From Mimachlamys varia (Eukaryota; Mollusca; Bivalvia; Pectinida; Pectinidae), in contig OX392532.1 in NCBI GenBank assembly GCA_947623455.1, forward strand, positions 22,604,792-22,668,791: a stretch of DNA of 64,000 nucleotides. The letters are read 5' to 3'. This document shows, piece by piece, positions 38,041 through 49,620 of the stretch (positions within the stretch are counted from its first letter, which is position 1; each line of letters starts with the position of its first letter). Made by a program: the position numbers and the translations under genes. The notes beneath the pieces were generated by a model, which was given only the letters and a program-made list of their open reading frames with translations, made no database searches and was not told the origin of the DNA.

Positions 38041-38215
38041 AACTCGAAGACACGAGGTATTGTATAGGTCCGGCCAGATTTCCCACTAAACATTCGATAT
38101 CGTGTAACTCATACACTCTGATAACTCGAAGACACTAGGTATTACATAGGTCCGGTCAGATTTCCCACTAAACATTCGATATCGTGTAACTCATACACTC
38201 TGATAACTCGAAGTG
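38041..38215. repeat. 82-bp tandem duplication
   Basis: 'aactcgaa' starts units at 38041, 38123 and 38205, two full units of 82 bp and part of a third. The flanks ('tcgaacctcgatatattgaa' before, 'aactcgaagtgtttcc' after) look like pogo/Tigger-type element ends, an inference from memory. Each unit carries 'attcgatatcgtgtaactc'. Confidence 0.75.
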
Positions 38216-39954
38216 TTTCCAAGGCCACGCCGACTCCGAGATAACGAGAATTGACAGTGCATTAGTAAAGGACACATGGAATATATTTTCTAAAGATCAC
38301 TTTTAGATCGATTTTATGATCCCATTCGTGTTGTATTTTAATGAGTAATAACGTACAGTGTACAAATTGATTTTTGTTGCGTTTTAATAAGGATAGGGAA
38401 ATGTCAAGATATTAATGCTATTTTTTCGTACTCTAAAGAGTTATGATATCTACTATCTTCAACAACCCCTTTAGCCACATCTTAAACATGTCTATAATTC
38501 ATGGTATCAGGTGATGACACAAGATATTACCTCTTAAAATTTAGATACTGATCACATTTTGATACGTTTTTTCCCCCAAGATATATGATCCACTTTGAAA
38601 TTGATCACTACGTTCTTCTTCTACTACATCGTCGTTTTTCCTGTGTTAAGCTGAAGACTGTCCTTCTCGTCTAACAACTTCTCATTAGTGAGAGAGCGCT
38701 AATCCGTAAGATAATACCGTTATGATAAATTATTCATGCTCCCCGGCCATTTTACCGCCGAGTCGGAGTTTATTACAACCCTATATAACAATACGGTTCA
38801 CGGACATGTTTGCTGCTGAGCTCGAGGTTAGTACGACCTCATAAACTATGGCCGTTCGCCTTCCTAATGGTGAGGCACAAAAGGATCTTTTATGTACCGG
38901 GACACTATTTTTGTTAATATGATGGAATTCTAGCACTACCTGTAGTTGATTAAATCCTTAATAAAGAATTTTATTTACCTTGTCTATTTCGGCGCTATTG
39001 CAATATTACAGATTGCTATGTCCTACAATAGACTACGATTTCATTATCGGAATCGGAACTGAAGTAAATCAGCAAAATAACCTTATATTGCAAAGTTACT
39101 TTTTAAACTCGTAGCTCAGTCGAAGTTACAGCTAAAAGATAATTATATTGTTTTATTTATTAGCCGTGTGTAATAGAGAAAAATGCAAAATTTTGATAAT
39201 GTGTCCAGAGAAACAATGGCATGGACAGACAGGGATCAGGTGTTCCATACGGATGACGAAGCAGGAAGTGATTCACTCCTGTTTTATATTAGTGGTCAGA
39301 TATTTCGTAGCCAAATATCTGTCTGTGATGTGATTGTTTCATAACTCAATGTTCTCAAGAGAAACTAATAAATGTAGGTTTTGACAGCCAGACACACTTA
39401 AATTGTATCATAAAACAATCAATATCAACCTTATACGTCAGATTGTGTTCTTATAAAGAAACAATATTCGCACGTTTATACATTGCATGTCTGCAAAACA
39501 ACCTCTCAAGCCCAGCGATATGAGTTTGATAGACAGGATTCCTTCACTCAATAAAAAAACTTGGTTTTTAAAAATCAGACGGCAACAAAATCAATTAGAA
39601 CATTTGAAAATTAGAAACCGAGCTAGGATGATGTATGGAGAAGATGATGTAACCAGGCTGGTTAGGTTGTATGGACATGCTTGTGGAAATGTGTGAACAT
39701 GTTGATTGATAATATGCGATCATGGTGTGTTGAGGTGGGTTGATAAGGCACATTAAAATGTCGGAGATAGAAAGTATAGCAGACTTTGAGTTTATGGGGT
39801 ATAACTACAACAGTATTAAACAAACTGCTTGTGAATGAAGCATGACGCATAGTTGAGTCCAATACAGCTGTCTACTGAAACCATTAGTGTGCTTACTTGT
39901 TGTGATTGAGAAGAATGACCCGGTTCTTACTTTGAGGACTTAATCTTAACTTGG

Positions 39955-40140
39955 ATGTGAACAAAATTTACATGGCTGGTGTCGACGATGAATCAGAAGA
40001 CGCTTACTCTCCCGAAACACCTGGTCTTATTCCCTTGTTCTTTTTCAGTGGTTTTCATGTCAATTTTTCCTTTGTTCATATTGAGCCCCTTTACTTGTTT
40101 TATCGATTATAGTATGGATTATGGTTTTGTTGGTGCCTAG
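39955..40140 (-). repeat. Dispersed family D, copy 2
   Basis: Here the copy lies in the opposite orientation to copy 1, so the plus strand reads 'gaagacgcttactctcccga' and 'aacacctggtcttattccc', continuing to 'tatggttttgttggtgc'. The plus-strand translation begins AGVDDESEDAYSPETPGL, in the same frame as copies 1 and 6. Confidence 0.8.
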
Positions 40141-40764
40141 GTATTTTTTTCTACTACAGCCTGCTGAAGCAAATACAGCGAACTTTAATGACCACTATTC
40201 GCAAGAGGTCTGTCTAGTTATAAACTTTCTTGGACTCTTTTATTGTAGAAAAGCCGAAAGCTCATCCTGTTCTTACAGACAGTCTGGTAAGTGTTCAGAG
40301 ACATTTTAATGTTTTAGAGACATATAAATAGGATCGAAAAACCTTTTCAATTGAACACATCCTGAGCTCGCCGTTGTTTTTCGCTTATTGCACTGACAAT
40401 TATTGTTAATTACCCTAACTAACATATAACATTCCAGGTAGTTGTAAGTATGGTCCCTTATTTTGTTGTTAAACATTAATAGCTGCTAGATCAGCTGCAC
40501 AAAAAGATTAATGAACACATGTTTTAACTAGTTTTAAAAGCGAAATGCATATGGTGACTTGTATACATCCGTTTTAAAGATATCTATTTTAGTTTAGATT
40601 CTTGAGGGCTGATCAAAACATTTGACGAGAATATTTCCTATGAAATAGACCAAAATAAAATAAAATAAAATCAGAAAACACAGAAGCGACAACAAAATAT
40701 TTTAACAAGTTAACAACTTATATTAATCATTCTTGTTGGCCCGGATGTTAGAGCGCAAGGGGTC

Positions 40765-40900
40765 TTACTGTCGGAGGAAACCGGAGTCAAAATTAAACTA
40801 CGAACAGAATATAAACAAAGTAATTATTCACACGGATATCCTTGGGAAAAGTACAAGGAAATAAGACCTGGTGTTCCGGAAGAGTAAGCATCTTACAAAA
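40765..40900 (+). repeat. Dispersed family D, copy 3 (partial)
   Basis: Contains 'ggaaataagacctggtgttc' and 'cggaagagtaagcatctt', in the same orientation as copy 1, truncated after the latter. It is preceded by 'ggggtcttactgtcggagga', a phrase I associate with another invertebrate repeat tail. Confidence 0.7.
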
Positions 40901-41199
40901 ACCCTTACTGAATTGCAATCTCTTTTTTCCTGTTGTGACATCACAATGTAACAGAAAAACTATGAAGCTTTATGATTGTACTCTTCTGTAACTGATGCAA
41001 TGGAGATTATGAAATATTTTGAACGCTTCACTTCAGCATTTGCTAACGTACGCATTACCTGGAACCACGTGACCATATATTAGCCAATGAGAATTATATT
41101 GTCGATGGAAATATTAAATAAAATGATATATATGTTTTAAGTCTGGTTGCCTGTTTTTCTGTCATCGATAATATTGATTCGCTGAATTTAAAACAAAAA
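40901..41199. other. Intergenic, no gene seen
   Basis: AT-rich; no recognisable element between family D copy 3 and the hammerhead element. Confidence 0.5.
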
Positions 41200-41435
41200 T
41201 GACGTACACTGTAACACACACATATGCTGCACATTTTATTTAGCAATAGATACAGTAAGCAAAAAAAAAAGAATTAAACTGCATCATACAGCTGTTTCGT
41301 CCTCCTATGACTCTTCAGTGATGCTAGGGGCCAAAAGGTGGGAATCCAAAATTTCTAAACTAATGTAGAATCGGAAGGGTCAGGTACTTAAAACCCCTTT
41401 ATTTTATGAATTAAGAAGTAAAATTAAACTTGTTC
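41200..41435 (-). mobile_element. Hammerhead element copy B
   Basis: On the minus strand the sequence matches 51655-51910 over its whole length: 'ttaattttacttct', 'aggggttttaagtacctgac', 'ttggattcccaccttttggc', the ribozyme, then 'cagtttaattc', 'actgtatctattgctaa'. It encodes no protein. It resembles a non-autonomous retroelement of the retrozyme or Penelope-associated kind, which carry hammerheads in many animals; that link is inference. Confidence 0.65.
41281..41324 (-). ncRNA. Hammerhead ribozyme with intact core
   Basis: Read on the minus strand: stem I 5' side GCAUCA (41324-41319), core CUGAAGA (41318-41312, fits CUGANGA), stem II GUC..GAC around a short loop, core GAA plus A15.1 (41298-41295), stem III ACAGCUGU (41295-41288), cleavage base A (41287, allowed), stem I 3' side UGAUGC (41286-41281). 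Stem I pairs perfectly over six bases. Stem III is very short and self-complementary, as in newt and schistosome hammerheads, so activity may need a dimer. Confidence 0.75.
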
Positions 41436-42670
41436 TGGAAATTCCTCGTACATTATCATATTTCATAGTTAATGTGTTTTGTGAAATAATTGAATTAGAT
41501 TTCGATGATATTTTTTTTTTTGCTTTCGAAGTTCAGCTGCTGATGAATATGAAAATATAATTATGTAAAGGTTTATATAAGGCTTATTATAAAAGATAAT
41601 ACGCGTGTATCAATCATTTAAAAAACTAATATTGATAAATCATGGGCCTATGTTCAGCAGGAGTTATGTCTAGAATTTGACATAATGGAATAACTGCCTT
41701 TCGCATCACACTTAATGTATTTAAGAGGAAGCAAAGGAAATAATTCACGGATTATAACAACGACTCTGTATTAAATGTGTAAATTTGACAGGCGTCTCCA
41801 TTTGTATCTCTGAGTTTGTCGCCGATCTGTTGATGTACGGTATGAAAGAATGCCATCGAACAAATACAAATTATAAATCAACGAGATTAGACCGGGTTTG
41901 ATGTCATCATTTCAAGATGAAATAATGTCATAGGGAACTAATTTACAATCAATATCAACTAACACATTTCATATTTTTATTATTTAATTGACTTTACATT
42001 ATTTTGTATTACATTTTTGTACAGGAACCATTCTAATGTGTTATTTTCAACTATGGAACTTCTTCTAAAGTGATAGTAGTATGTAAGATATTTGTGAGAA
42101 CTTCTTTAAGTGTAGCTTTATAAACTGTGACATTGAATCAGATATTTTAAATTCATCATAAGTGGGTATTGTGTAGATCCACTGTCTTTTAAAAAGCTGT
42201 AAACACCGCGGTATCCAGGAGATAGTAAGTCATTCTAACCAATATCAGCAGAGCCGCTTATATGGACGAAAACGCAATCTGATTAAAATCATATCTTGAT
42301 CTCCGCGCCGTGCCGTAAACTTCTCTCTGCTGCGTTAAGATATGAGAAAATCACATAGGGGGTCACGTCCCGATGACCTTTTGCATTAGCCAATCAAATT
42401 ACTACTGTCAGAATCTTGACATTGAAATTTTGAGGCGACAAAGCTTGCATAATCGCATGTGTCCGTTTAGTCATCTCGTCACCAAAAAGTTGATATGGAA
42501 TAATGTGACGAAATGGCTTGCTGCAGGATGACAGGTCATTGGAAAATTGGAAACACCCTGTAATATTACTAGACCAAAACGGCTTAAGCAGAAATGTAAC
42601 AGTAACAATGGAAAACTGACAGTTAAGTGTGCCCGAGTAAAGCAGAAGATACCAATGTGGCTGTGCCGAC
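41436..42670. other. Intergenic, no supported gene
   Basis: AT-rich, with T-run 41511-41521. Nothing recognised. Confidence 0.5.
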
Positions 42671-42912
42671 CAGGGACCAGTTGTTCAAAAGATGATTAGC
42701 TTAGTCAGTGATTAGTGCAAATTTTAATTATCCTGTAACTTTAAAATGAAACCATAGATTTTATAACAAATTTGCAGATAGCAAAAATGAAACAGTGTCC
42801 ATGAACATGCAAAATTTGAAGATTTTACCTTGTGTATGGACAGATTATTAAAGTTTGAAAAATGTCGTTAAATAGTGATTAAGCTAACCACTCTTTGAAC
42901 AACTGGGCCCAG
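42671..42912. mobile_element. Foldback MITE-like element F
   Basis: The left end 'gggaccagttgttcaaaaga' and the reverse complement of the right end ('gggcccagttgttcaaagag') match and continue into 'gattagctta' / 'ggttagctta'. About 242 bp with a unique AT-rich centre and no coding capacity. Confidence 0.8.
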
Positions 42913-44667
42913 ACCTTACATACCCCTTTTTGCTGTCCGGAGGATATCGCAGTGCTAGGCCACATACTGTACATAACGTTGCACACATAATCTATGCAAT
43001 AACGAAAAACCCATTCATTGTACATCTATTCCTTTCTTTAAAGCTGACAGTGCAAGTTAAAAGCTTTCAATTAAGATTTGAAACAAAAAATCAGATTGTG
43101 ATTACTCAGAATACTTCCGAGATGTTCCCTACATTGACACTGTGTCTTCCGGTTTTCGTAACCAAGGAAGTGGCAGACATTTTTGATTTACCCTTGCTTG
43201 GTAACGTGTATAGACATCCTTGGATATAAAAGCACCAAAAGTTGCTAAACCGGTTTCATTCCGACACTGCCCTCGTACAGATAGTCTGTACATATAACGT
43301 TACGGCTCGAATCTTTTTGTGTGTTTTTTTTTTACGAATATGGATATGGATATTCGAAAGATGTATAATGAATGTGAAATGAAATTGGAATAAAAACATC
43401 CATATCCCCATGAAACTTACAACAAAACAACAAAACACAACTTTATGTAATACATGTATGTGTTGCAAGTGAAACAAACAAATGGCTAATTAACGCTTAT
43501 GCCTAACTTTTTTTGACTACACGCCTGTGTGTGCCGTGTTTTACACGTGTTTGCTTGTCAAGCGTCTGCATGACCAAGACTAAGAGTTTGTACGTGGATG
43601 CGATTATATGCACGTGAAAGACCGGCGATATATATTTGGTATACCTTTTATTTCGGATTCGCAATTTCAAGAATGTGTTATTAGTAACAACCGGCATGGC
43701 AGTATTGTGGTTCAAAGTATACAGGTGAATGCGTTTGATTTTTGACAGTGGTTACCGATACCGAGTGCGCGGAGCACTGAATGTTTTGACGGTCAGGAGT
43801 ACTTTGAAAACCGGTTTTACAGGCTATGACCTTTATATACCCATCATGACCCATACTCGTTACCAAGCAATGGCAAAACTAAAATGTCGGCACTTCCTTA
43901 GAAACGATGGTCGGAACAGAGAGGGACGATCTCAAAACCATAAAAAACACTTTAAAAAAACAACAACATTAATTGAAAGTTTTTTAAGTTGCATTGTCAG
44001 CTTTAAGCTATTTTCGAAGTCTGATAGGTACTGGCGTTTATAATATATAAGATCGTCATAGCATTATTTTATTTCCAACCTAAGCCACAAATATATTCTC
44101 AAGATGCTTTAGATATTTTCATCTTGCTTATTTATCTTTGGTATAATCTGTTTTTATCATTTCAATGCAACAGTTTGTTTTAGGGGATTGTACATAATAA
44201 ATGAACCTTATTTAAAATCTTGATGTATTTTTCACTCCAAGCTTTAAACATATCCATGTGAGACTCGACCTAGCTTACGTCGAGGTGATTTTGTTCGCAT
44301 TAATTATAACAGGTATTGATAAATCTCTACCTGCTTCTAAAACAGCTGGGATACGAAGTCAATTTATAAGCTTCTTTCATTAATTTGTTATCTCAATTAC
44401 ACTAGGAACAAGGTCAGGAGCTAGTCACGTTACAACGCTAGGCAACATCAGGTGATAACCCAGCGTTTTATCTCAGTTATGGTTCGTGTATTTTATACGT
44501 TCGTGTTGAATAGTATCGGTTGTCGAACACATGCATGTGTTGATAAGGCTTATGAAGTGTGTTGACACGTACTATAGATATGAACAAACTAACGTAGTAG
44601 ATGTACTACCTTAGGTTAGGGTAAATATGTTAAGATCTTTTGATATGAATTTTAACTTTATTTATTT
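42913..44667. other. Intergenic, no supported gene
   Basis: Open frames of 60-104 codons on both strands (42930-43229, 43729-44043) have no recognisable domain and overlap each other on opposite strands. No tandem repeat seen. Confidence 0.45.
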
Positions 44668-44755
44668 AAAGGGGGGGGGGGGATCGAACCCCGACCGCAT
44701 TGATGAAAGGCAAGTGCGATATCCACCTACTTCCGGACCACCACCATCTTTTGAT
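44668..44755 (-). mobile_element. tRNA-like SINE fragment
   Basis: On the minus strand: 'tggtggtccggaagtaggtg', then 'gcacttgcctttcat' and a B box 'ggggttcgatcccc', ending in a run of 13 C (G on the plus strand, 44672-44684). Spacing fits a tRNA head but the stems do not pair well, so I call a decayed SINE rather than a tRNA gene. Confidence 0.5.
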
Positions 44756-46100
44756 ATCATTACAATGTAATTGATGTTTTTACAATATATGTTTAGAGGG
44801 TGCCCACTTGAGCATCTTTTTAAAAGTCTGAAACAATCCAGGTATTAGATTTCCTCATTAACCAGATTTGTTTACGGGCCTACGGTTCATATTTCTTGAG
44901 AGTCTTAGAAACATACTACCGCCATAAATAATTATGACATGAATTTTAATTTCTTGATGATGAAATAATCCCTTTGTTTTATGTAACGAGGAACAGACAT
45001 GTAGTTAATTACATCCCACTTCTAGCAACTATTATTGTGTTTGGCTCTACGAGTGAATCAGTCTCAAGAATTGTCAGAAATCGTTTCGCCGAATTTATTC
45101 TACCACCGGTTTCATGAAATACAATAATGTACAATTTCAAAAGTTAGTTATTAGGTCACCTGAGACAAAGTCTCAAGTGACCTATTCTAATCGCCTTATA
45201 TATTTATTGTTAGCGAAATATTTTCATTTATTAAAGGTGGTCTATAGCATCTTACCAATAAGGTCTACATGTGTTTCCAAACTCGACATGCATGTTTCCG
45301 CAGTCATTAAGGTGTCATTTTGTCTGACACTTTTGGAATTGAAAAATATCTTCTTGCAGAGCTTTTAAACAGTCTAGATATAATATCTAAAATTGAAGTG
45401 CACTTAAATCTAAGAAAGTATCATACATGTATTATATCAGTTTGATGGCATTAATTGCATCGATTTCGGTCAGGGCTCTTATTTGTTTCTTATAAGATAT
45501 AGTACTGTTTTAAAGGTTGAACTCAACTCGAACATCCCGTCAATCGACTGACTGCTTCGACATTAATCAAACTTTTATCGCGTAAATCTTAACGAGCTGC
45601 AGTTACTTCGGTGAAAAAACAAGTAACGTTATCTTTGTCTGCTAATTACTGTTAGAATACACGAAATACGTTTTGGTTTGTTGGTTTTATACTTCACTTG
45701 GTACAGAAACTATTGATTGAACATGTCAATTTTCAAAGAGATACAAATGAATGTTCAAGTCACACACGTGCTGTGAATGCCGAGAGCGTGTAAATCAACA
45801 TCTGTATGTGATCAAACGAAGAAATAATTCGATAAAATATTTAAATTTTGACACATTAGAATATTTCATTGTTCATTACGAGAGAGAAGTAGATGAATGA
45901 TAAAGCCAGCAAGTCAATCAAGATAGTATTTGATCTTCCTCCAAGAGATCATAGACGTTTTAACACACGAATAGAGAAATTTGATGTGTACTCACACGTA
46001 AATGAATTGTTTATTATATCATATGAAACATATCTTATTTAAACAATTAAATTTGGAGATTTTATCCGACGATATCGCTTTCGGAAAAGTGCGAGCACTC
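44756..46100. other. Intergenic with a strong hairpin
   Basis: 45150-45182 folds as 'aggtcacctgagac' against 'gtctcaagtgacct' with a very short loop. This hairpin is a hallmark of a repeat end that I recall as common in bivalves; the rest of that repeat is not clear. The 84-codon frame at 45114-45368 starts inside it and is discounted. Confidence 0.55.
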
Positions 46101-46104
46101 TTTC

Positions 46105-46475
46105 ATCCTATATACTTAAGCATTGAACTGCTTTCAGTTGGCATTCATAGGCATTCATATAGCCCATGAATGCCAACTGAAAGCAGTTCAATACTAATAT
46201 TTACCATTTTTAGAATCTGCTCATGTCATAAAACAATCAATAACACATTTTATTTCGTCAGCATTTAGCTCAATAAATGTATTTGTCGCATATGCTTGTT
46301 CAATGAAAAGAATAGCCATCGCCCGGGGACGGTCAATGGTATCCAACGTAACAATTATGACGTCATGATAATGATGACGTCAACAATCGGTCATTGGCAT
46401 TCATGGCCTGATGAATGCCAACTGAATTTGGTAGGGATATATAGTGGCAATGCCATTCAATGATAAATATATGTA
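46105..46475. repeat. Module G copy 1 with perfect 27-bp-arm palindrome
   Basis: 46122-46148 and 46166-46192 are perfect inverted repeats of 27 bases ('attgaactgctttcagttgg' outermost) around 17 bases. The module continues with 'catatgcttgttcaatgaa', 'agccatcgcccgg', 'gacggtcaatg', two TGACGTCA-like sites and an 'ggcattcatggcc' motif, ending 'agtggcaatgccat'. The same order recurs at 46715-47150. Confidence 0.8.
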
Positions 46476-46714
46476 GATGACGCTACTCAGTATGTAGTTC
46501 ATTATATGTCGTCTTTCTCCTTCTTCTGTTACTCGAGAGATAAGAATACAACACATTCAATCGTGACAATAAAATGATACAATAAAGAAAACTAACGGAG
46601 TCTTGCAGAAATAAGGGAAAGCAAACCAAAGCAGAAGGAGGTGAACTGTCACGATAAAATAAGGCAACAGCAAATTACTGCGATACCGATTTAATGCTGT
46701 AAGACCAATTCATT
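46476..46714. other. Spacer between the two G modules
   Basis: AT-rich spacer with no gene or repeat recognised. Confidence 0.4.
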
Positions 46715-47150
46715 TAAGCATTGAACTGCATTCAGCTGACATTCATAGGCAATATGAATGCCAACTTGACAAATGCAAATTCAATTAAGCGCGCCAACGC
46801 TTCATGTCGGATTCGCATTTGTCAAGTTGGAATCAATATTGCCTATGAATTCCAACTGAAAGTAATTCGATACTTATATTTACCAGTTTTAGACTTTGTT
46901 CATCTCTTAAAACAGTTAATTACACTTTTTTTTTTTTCAACATTAAGCTCAAATAATGAATTAGCATATGCATGTATGCTTGTTCATTGAATAGAACAGC
47001 CATCGCCCGGTGACGGTCAATGTATCGAACGTTACAATTATGAAGGCATAGTAATGACGACGTCAAAAATCGGTCAAAGGCATTCATGGCCGTTATGAAT
47101 GCAAACTGAATTCAGAGAAGTTTTATAGTGGCAATGCCATGCAGTAGTAT
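46715..47150. repeat. Module G copy 2
   Basis: Same order of motifs as copy 1: 'gcattgaactgcattcagct', 'gcatatgcatgtatgcttgt', 'cagccatcgcccggtgacgg', 'gacgacgtcaaaaatcggtc', 'ggcattcatggcc', 'agtggcaatgccat'. Its inverted repeat is longer and holds an extra middle ('tgacaaatgcaaattc' / 'gattcgcatttgtcaa'). I infer a tandem or transposed duplication of a foldback element. Confidence 0.75.
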
Positions 47151-47179
47151 ATATTACAAAAACGGGTCACAAGGAAGTG

Positions 47180-47890
47180 AAATCAAGAATACAAAAGGGT
47201 CAACAAAACTAGAATCCGAACTCAAAATCGATTAAACTATATTTACATTCTCATTGTTTCTTTTCTATATGAACATACCAACTGAAAACAACAAACACTA
47301 GACTATGAATACATCATGAATACAGTATTAATACATCCATTCACGTGAATTACTTATGACGTAATACATTAGTCTTGTTCAATGGGAGTCTTACGGCTCC
47401 GCTTCGGATAACATGGAGAACGACCCCGCGTCAAACGTTCAAATGACTACGGTAGATTTTTGGCGCCAATTTTACGCAAATTATGGCTGTTCCGCCTTTT
47501 TCGTTTAAAGGACGGCGCAATAACAAACGCAGTTGATTAACCAGTTGTTCAATAGATAAGAAAATAAATTAGACAATTGTTCAGTAGTAAAAATGTAAAT
47601 ATATGAATTGAACGGCGTTGTTTTAATGTTCATGCCGGTATGAATGCAAATCGGTTACATCCATATTGACCATGAAGCCCTAGCGGGCTTCATGCAATAT
47701 GGATGTAACCGCTTTGCATTCATACCGGCATGAAATTTAAAAAACGCCGTTCAATCCCTATATGAACAAAGGAAAGATTTACATGGAGACCCTGGTAAAA
47801 GTACAATAGAATAAGACCAGGTCTTCAGGAAGAGTAAGCGTCTTCTGCTTCATCGACGACACCCACCATGTAAATCTTGGCCACACGCTA
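47180..47890 (+). repeat. Dispersed family D, copy 4, interrupted
   Basis: The left part (47180-47241) ends 'ctcaaaatcgattaaacta'; the right part resumes near 47756 with 'tatgaacaaaggaaagattt' and 'gaataagaccaggtcttcag'. Uninterrupted copies (36720 and 53934) join these phrases directly, so roughly 515 bp was inserted later. Confidence 0.75.
47242..47755. mobile_element. Insertion inside family D copy 4 ending in a large palindrome
   Basis: The segment absent from other D copies. Its right end, 47607-47755, is a 149-bp near-perfect palindrome: 'attgaacggcgttg' at the left end pairs with the right end, 'catgccggtatgaatgcaaa' with 'tttgcattcataccggcatg', 'ttacatccatatt' with 'aatatggatgtaa', and the apex is 'gaagccctagcgggcttc'. 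The left end of the insertion is less certain. Confidence 0.7.
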
Positions 47891-49218
47891 CGCTAAAATA
47901 TGACATCAAACAAGCCTATTACAACCACATAAATTGACATGAATAGAGCCTTAGGAAATAAGACTATTGTATACCATATCATAAAAAGCACTATTTTTCA
48001 TGTTCTTTGGAACGATATATAGAATTGTAAAGTACATGTTTACGTGAGATGGCATGCTGCCATGAATTCATATCCTGACAATTTCTTCTACATATTTAAT
48101 GCTACGTATGTCGTCATGGAAACAAGAATACAATTGGTTTTACGAGGAAGTAAATTGAATTTGTTACTCTGACAGAAACTAATATTTTTGAGAAACATTC
48201 CACAAGAAATATAACCATGGACACTAATCATTCTAAAACTGTTTCTATAAAAAAACTTTCTAAATCTTTTCATTCAAAAATCAAAATGAAACACATTCGT
48301 CTTAGCTTGGCGCTAGACTGCCGAAGACTACCATCAGTCAACAAAGATATGGGTTTTGTGCAGAGTGAAGTTTGCTACATTATCAATAATATGTGACCAA
48401 TCTGTGATGTTGGACTTGTCAAAATATTGAGAACCCGAGCTTTTCCTGACATCTTAACGCAATCATTAGATATGACCTCGGGAAGGCCATACGTCATGGT
48501 AAAATAAGCGAGAAGTATTGTTATTCATATATATCGCAATCTATTCTGTCTGTACATCAAAACTATCCTAATACATTCATTTAACCTAACTGCAATTATT
48601 AAGTAATACTAAATCAAACTTTCACGAAATTGTGAAAATGCATGATTTCGTAGAATTGAAGTATATGTTGTGCTTGATGCCATAAACTACCCAGCTAAGC
48701 TGACAAGTACTTCATCGATTTAGCTTCATCAGCTACCAACATAGCAGACGGCAAATGACATTTACACAGAATGATTATCTTGGCGGGAATAATGACATTT
48801 TACGTCATCCGCGCGCCAGTTGTAACATGACCTGATAAGGCAGGATAAAAGACACAGGGGTAATTACTGCGTTCTGATTAAGATAAGACCATAGTTTATC
48901 GAAAAAATTCGCTTAAAGCCATGGTATGCAAATCAACCTACTGTGTTGCTATCGGGAATGGTGATGTATTATTAAAACATTTAAAAATGTTACTGGTTAT
49001 TGTGATGATAAAATTATTCACGAGGTATTTGATGGATTCACAAGATATATATGAATCTCGAAACAAATATAGTATGTGTGGAAATATAAATGTAATTAAG
49101 TGGATCGAAATCAAAATTTCATTGAGTCGGTGTCAACTAATTCGTGTCGAACCTGGATGCATTGGAGATAATTCTTTAACTGCATTCCGTCGACCTTCAG
49201 TGTGTAAGTTATTAAAGT
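47891..49218. other. Intergenic, no supported gene
   Basis: Frames at 48088-48273 (minus) and 48921-49262 are unrecognised. Nothing else seen. Confidence 0.45.
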
Positions 49219-49466
49219 ATACTGTAAAGATTCATATTTTCGCCTGTGAAATTTTCGCTTAGACAGCCTCCATGCTATTCGCGGTGTGGAAATATTCGCG
49301 CTAATATAAAAATATTCGTTTTGCAATGCGTACCTATAATACTATTATATGCCGTAGAGTTAGAGTGGTTTAAAATATATTCGCGTGTGGATATATTCGC
49401 GAGGATTTCATGCCAGCGAAATAATCGAAAATATCCACACCACGAAATATTGTGCTTTTACAGTAT
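49219..49466. mobile_element. Foldback MITE-like element H
   Basis: The left end 'atactgtaaagattcatatt' and the reverse complement of the right end ('atactgtaaaagcacaatat') match. Inside are several 'atattcgcg' phrases in both orientations. About 248 bp. Elements with an ACTGTAAA end and TTCGCG repeats are common in mollusc genomes as I recall them. Confidence 0.75.
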
Positions 49467-49484
49467 GGCAGACCAGCTGACATT

Positions 49485-49620
49485 AGTTTCATCAGTGTTC
49501 CTTCACTTCAGGAAAACGCATTAAGATCTTAATAGGAAACCTTTTAGCGATGCTTTCATTTGGAGATTTTTAAGTAAAAAGAAATTGCCTTGTTTAAAGA
49601 ACTTTTATAAAATTGGGGCT
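49485..49620. mobile_element. Decayed copy of foldback element C
   Basis: 'gtttcatcagtgttccttca', 'cttcaggaaaacgc', 'ataggaaac', 'gcgatgctttcatttggaga' and 'gaactttta' match the order in 17068-17242. Much more diverged; limits approximate. Confidence 0.5.

Larger units (their letters stand above)
36951..39954. other. Intergenic with two small tandem repeats
   Basis: The small repeats at 37612-37880 and 38041-38215 are listed separately. The frame at 39487-39696 (69 codons, basic) is unrecognised. No supported gene. Confidence 0.5.

Noticed and set aside
42930..43229. 99-codon frame as a gene
   Set aside because: No domain, no splice or poly(A) context, and composition typical of the surrounding non-coding DNA.
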